Positions 61,875-64,000 of a stretch of DNA of 64,000 nt are shown here, piece by piece; the stretch's first letter is position 1, and every line of letters begins with the position of its first letter. The stretch spans positions 983,063-1,047,062 of the forward strand of contig NC_013959.1 of the NCBI RefSeq assembly GCF_000025705.1, read 5' to 3'. Under the pieces are notes generated by a model. The model did not search any database and was not told where the DNA came from. It was given only the letters and a program-made list of their open reading frames with translations. This DNA is from Sideroxydans lithotrophicus ES-1. Its GTDB lineage: Bacteria > Pseudomonadota > Gammaproteobacteria > Burkholderiales > Gallionellaceae. The position numbers and the translations under genes are program-made.

Positions 61875-62921
61875 TTACTTCCAGATTGCTTTGCCAGATG
61901 TATCCTTGACTTGCGCTTTCCATGCGGCGCGAATCATGTTCTTGACGTTGGCAGGCAAGGGTACGTAGACCAGATCGGAAGCCATCTTGTCGCCGTTTTC
62001 GTAAGCCCAGTCAAAGAACTTCAATACAGCTGCGGCGTTTTCCGGTTTGTCTTGTGTCTTGTAAAACAGGATGAACGTTGCACCGGTGATAGGCCAGCTG
62101 TTCGCGCCCGGCTGATTGGTCAGGATCTGGTAAAAACCCTTGTCGGCTTCCCAGTGTGCATTGGCAGCTGCAGCCTTGAAGTTTTCTGCCACGGGGCTGA
62201 CGAAATTGCCGTCGTGGTTTTTCAATTCGGCATAAGTCATCTTGTTTTGCAGCGCATAAGCGTATTCCACATAACCGATGGAATTCTTGATGCGCTGAAC
62301 ATAGGAAGCAACACCTTCGTTACCCTTGCCGCCGGTACCGACAGGCCATTGAACCGCTGCGCCAGCGCCAACGCCACGCATCCAGTCCAGGCTGACCTGG
62401 GAGAGGTAGGTCGTGAAGATGAAAGTAGTGCCGGAGCCATCAGCGCGGTGCACCACGGTGATCGCCGCATCCGGCAGGTTCACGCCACTGTTGGTGGCCG
62501 CGATCTTTGGGTCATTCCACTTGGTGATCTTGCCTTGATAGATATCTGCCAAAGTTGCGCCGGTCAACTTCAGTTGTCCCGGAGCAATGCCGTCCACATT
62601 AACGACCGGGACAACGCCGCCAATTACGGTCGGGAACTGTGTCAGCCCGGCCAAGCCCAATTCTTCAGGTTTCAACGGGGCATCGGAAGCACCGAAGTCC
62701 ACTGTTTTGGCCTTGATTTGCTTGATGCCGCCGCCGGAACCGATGGACTGGTAATTCAGGCCGATGTCGGTTTGAGCCTTGTAGGCTTCTGCCCATTTGG
62801 CATATACCGGGTAGGGGAAGGTGGCGCCTGCACCCGTGATGTCGCCAGCAAAAGCGACGCTGGCAGACAGCAAGGCAGCAACTGCACCGATGCTGCTAAG
62901 AAGACGATTCAGTTTGATCAT
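61875..62921 (-). CDS. pstS: Periplasmic phosphate-binding protein PstS
   Basis: 348 residues from MIKLNRLLSSIGAVAALLSASVAFA, a clear signal peptide. The mature protein begins with DITGAGATFPYPVYAKWAEAY and has SIGSGGGIKQIK, DFGASDAPLK and VHRADGSGTTFIFT, the phosphate-binding loops of the family. A start 15 bases upstream would add MEKIE. A candidate Pho box lies about 73 bases upstream. Confidence 0.97.
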   Translation of the reverse strand: MIKLNRLLSSIGAVAALLSASVAFAGDITGAGATFPYPVYAKWAEAYKAQTDIGLNYQSIGSGGGIKQIKAKTVDFGASDAPLKPEELGLAGLTQFPTVIGGVVPVVNVDGIAPGQLKLTGATLADIYQGKITKWNDPKIAATNSGVNLPDAAITVVHRADGSGTTFIFTTYLSQVSLDWMRGVGAGAAVQWPVGTGGKGNEGVASYVQRIKNSIGYVEYAYALQNKMTYAELKNHDGNFVSPVAENFKAAAANAHWEADKGFYQILTNQPGANSWPITGATFILFYKTQDKPENAAAVLKFFDWAYENGDKMASDLVYVPLPANVKNMIRAAWKAQVKDTSGKAIWK

Positions 62922-62976
62922 TTCAATTTTCTCCACTAAGGATAGTTAACTTGCTTGCCGTTTTCCAGCGTGGTGC

Positions 62977-63011
62977 ATCTTAGTGCTCATTTGTTACACA
63001 ATTATTACACA
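62977..63011 (-). promoter_or_regulatory. Candidate Pho box and -10 of pstS
   Basis: On the minus strand TGTGTAA-TAAT-TGTGTAA (62994-63011) is an exact 7-base direct repeat with an 11-base period, the geometry of PhoB half-sites, although the bases differ from the E. coli CTGTCAT consensus. TAAGAT (62977-62982) follows 11 bases later as a -10 box, the usual spacing in Pho promoters. Confidence 0.55.
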
Positions 63012-63146
63012 ATGTAGCAATTGAGATGGGTGTCGATTCAGGGTAAGCGGGGAGGGGTATTTTGAGGTGGTGCCGGGCTCGGATTGACCATTTAAGTTTT
63101 CATCGGTACTATCGCCGCCTTCGGTCAAAGGCGGAAATTGATTTTG

Positions 63147-63899
63147 ATGCGTCGTAAAATGGTGGTCGGAAATTGGAAAATGCACGGCTCGCTGGTTCAG
63201 AATGAGTCGTTGTTGTCCGCCCTGAAGAGTGGTGCCGCGCAACTATCCCATGTGGATATTGCCGTCTGTGCGCCATTCCCTTACTTGGCGCAACTCCAAC
63301 AGCAATTATCGGCTTCGTCAGTGAAGTGGGGCGCGCAGGACGTGCACCAGCTCGAAAAGGGCGCTTTCACTGGCGAGGTGTCCGCGGCCATGCTGGCGGA
63401 TTTTGGATGTACTTATGTGATTGTCGGGCATTCCGAGCGTCGCAGCATCTACGGCGAGGACAGCCGGCTGGTGGCGGAAAAGTTCTCTGCGGCCCAGCAG
63501 GCGGGGTTGATACCGATCCTGTGTGTGGGGGAAACTTTGCAGCAGCGCGAAAGCGGCGAGACTGAGGCGGTGGTGGCTGAACAGCTGGATGCTGTGATCG
63601 CCTTGGTTGGAGTTCAGGCATTGCGCAAGGCAGTTGTGGCGTACGAGCCGGTCTGGGCGATCGGTACCGGCAAGACCGCGTCGCCGGATCAGGCGCAGTC
63701 GGTGCATGCCTTTATTCGCCAGCGAGTGGCCGGCCATGACGAACAGGTCGCACAAGGCCTGGTTATACTGTATGGGGGCAGCGTAAAGGCGGCGAATGCG
63801 CCGGAGCTGTTTGCCAAGGCGGATATCGATGGCGGCTTGATCGGTGGTGCTGCTTTGGTGGCCGAGGAGTTTTTGGGGATATGTCGCGCTGGCCAGTAA
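63147..63899 (+). CDS. tpiA: Triosephosphate isomerase
   Basis: 250 residues from the ATG at 63147 (MRRKMVVGNWKMHG). TTG codons at 63138 and 63144 are in frame, and the first sits closer to a GGCGGA site. Catalytic residues are visible: Lys in GNWKMHG, His in VIVGHSERR and Glu in AYEPVWAIGTGK, with the phosphate loop ILYGGSVKAANAPEL. It interconverts dihydroxyacetone phosphate and glyceraldehyde-3-phosphate. Followed by secG, as in most proteobacteria. Confidence 0.98.
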   Translation: MRRKMVVGNWKMHGSLVQNESLLSALKSGAAQLSHVDIAVCAPFPYLAQLQQQLSASSVKWGAQDVHQLEKGAFTGEVSAAMLADFGCTYVIVGHSERRSIYGEDSRLVAEKFSAAQQAGLIPILCVGETLQQRESGETEAVVAEQLDAVIALVGVQALRKAVVAYEPVWAIGTGKTASPDQAQSVHAFIRQRVAGHDEQVAQGLVILYGGSVKAANAPELFAKADIDGGLIGGAALVAEEFLGICRAGQ

Positions 63900-63947
63900 T
63901 AATATAAGGTCAGTAACAAGTGTGTTTGAACAGTTTCGAGGTGGTGT

Positions 63948-64000
63948 GTGGAAAATATAGTCTGGGTAATACATGTGGTAACAGCGGTGGTGCTGATCGG
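63948..64000 (+). CDS. secG: Preprotein translocase subunit SecG (3' end outside window)
   Basis: Only the first 17 codons are present: a GTG start with GAGG 6 bases upstream, reading MENIVWVIHVVTAVVLI, the first transmembrane helix of SecG. The tpiA-secG order supports the call. The remainder lies beyond the window. Confidence 0.85.
   Translation, partial: MENIVWVIHVVTAVVLI

Overview
The window reads as a chromosomal segment of a betaproteobacterium, most likely in the Nitrosomonadales near the Gallionellaceae (Sideroxydans/Gallionella type). The clues are gene order (rplU-rpmA-obgE-proB, rho-trxA, rpsT-DUF3579-murJ, rlmE-ftsH-folP-glmM, tpiA-secG), a betaproteobacterial type of cys cluster, several c-type cytochromes and fairly high G+C. 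The taxon is an inference from gene content; no search was run. Nearly all the DNA is coding. I see no phage, transposase gene, plasmid function, CRISPR array, rRNA or tRNA.

Layout. 1-5710: end of an OsmC-like gene, a small glutaredoxin, then leftward proB, obgE, rpmA, rplU, rho and trxA. 6010-9119: a QseBC/PmrAB-like two-component system behind two c-type cytochrome genes (SHP-like and diheme DHC), with a PmrA-box-like site upstream. 9147-12637: a membrane-anchored methyltransferase, DJ-1 protein, PAP2 phosphatase, yajQ, ppnP and a macro-domain protein. 12660-16524: argG, argF, argD and rpsT; the 3' end of argF exists twice, separated by a hairpin repeat. 16798-20596: two DUF3579 genes, murJ and a Rossmann-PAS-GGDEF protein. 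20764-27746: cysB, divergent from a TSUP transporter and cysI-cysH-cysD-cysN for assimilatory sulfate reduction. 27946-34690: a CobD/AmpE-like protein, malQ, an uncharacterised ATP-grasp protein, and a leftward operon of a Ste24-like protease, cytochrome c, pterin dehydratase and rsgA.

34760-48028: orn, then a c-di-GMP module (a diguanylate cyclase with a periplasmic CxxCH site, followed by a YcgR-like PilZ protein), hemH, hrcA, nadK, recN, bamE, dapB, a zinc-ribbon membrane protein, a diiron ODP-like protein directly followed by a GGDEF-EAL protein, and mntP. 48144-58524: carAB, greA, yhbY, rlmE, ftsH, folP and glmM. 58553-59182: the largest non-coding stretch, a palindromic element with 37-base perfect terminal inverted repeats plus a second short palindromic repeat. 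59199-64000: leftward pstSCAB behind a candidate Pho box, then tpiA and the start of secG.

Most genes are housekeeping. The unusual material is (i) the signalling proteins that look built to read oxygen or redox state into c-di-GMP, (ii) the regulated SHP/DHC cytochrome operon, and (iii) the hairpin repeats, which keep their stems through paired base changes and, at argF, sit between two diverged copies of the gene's tail.
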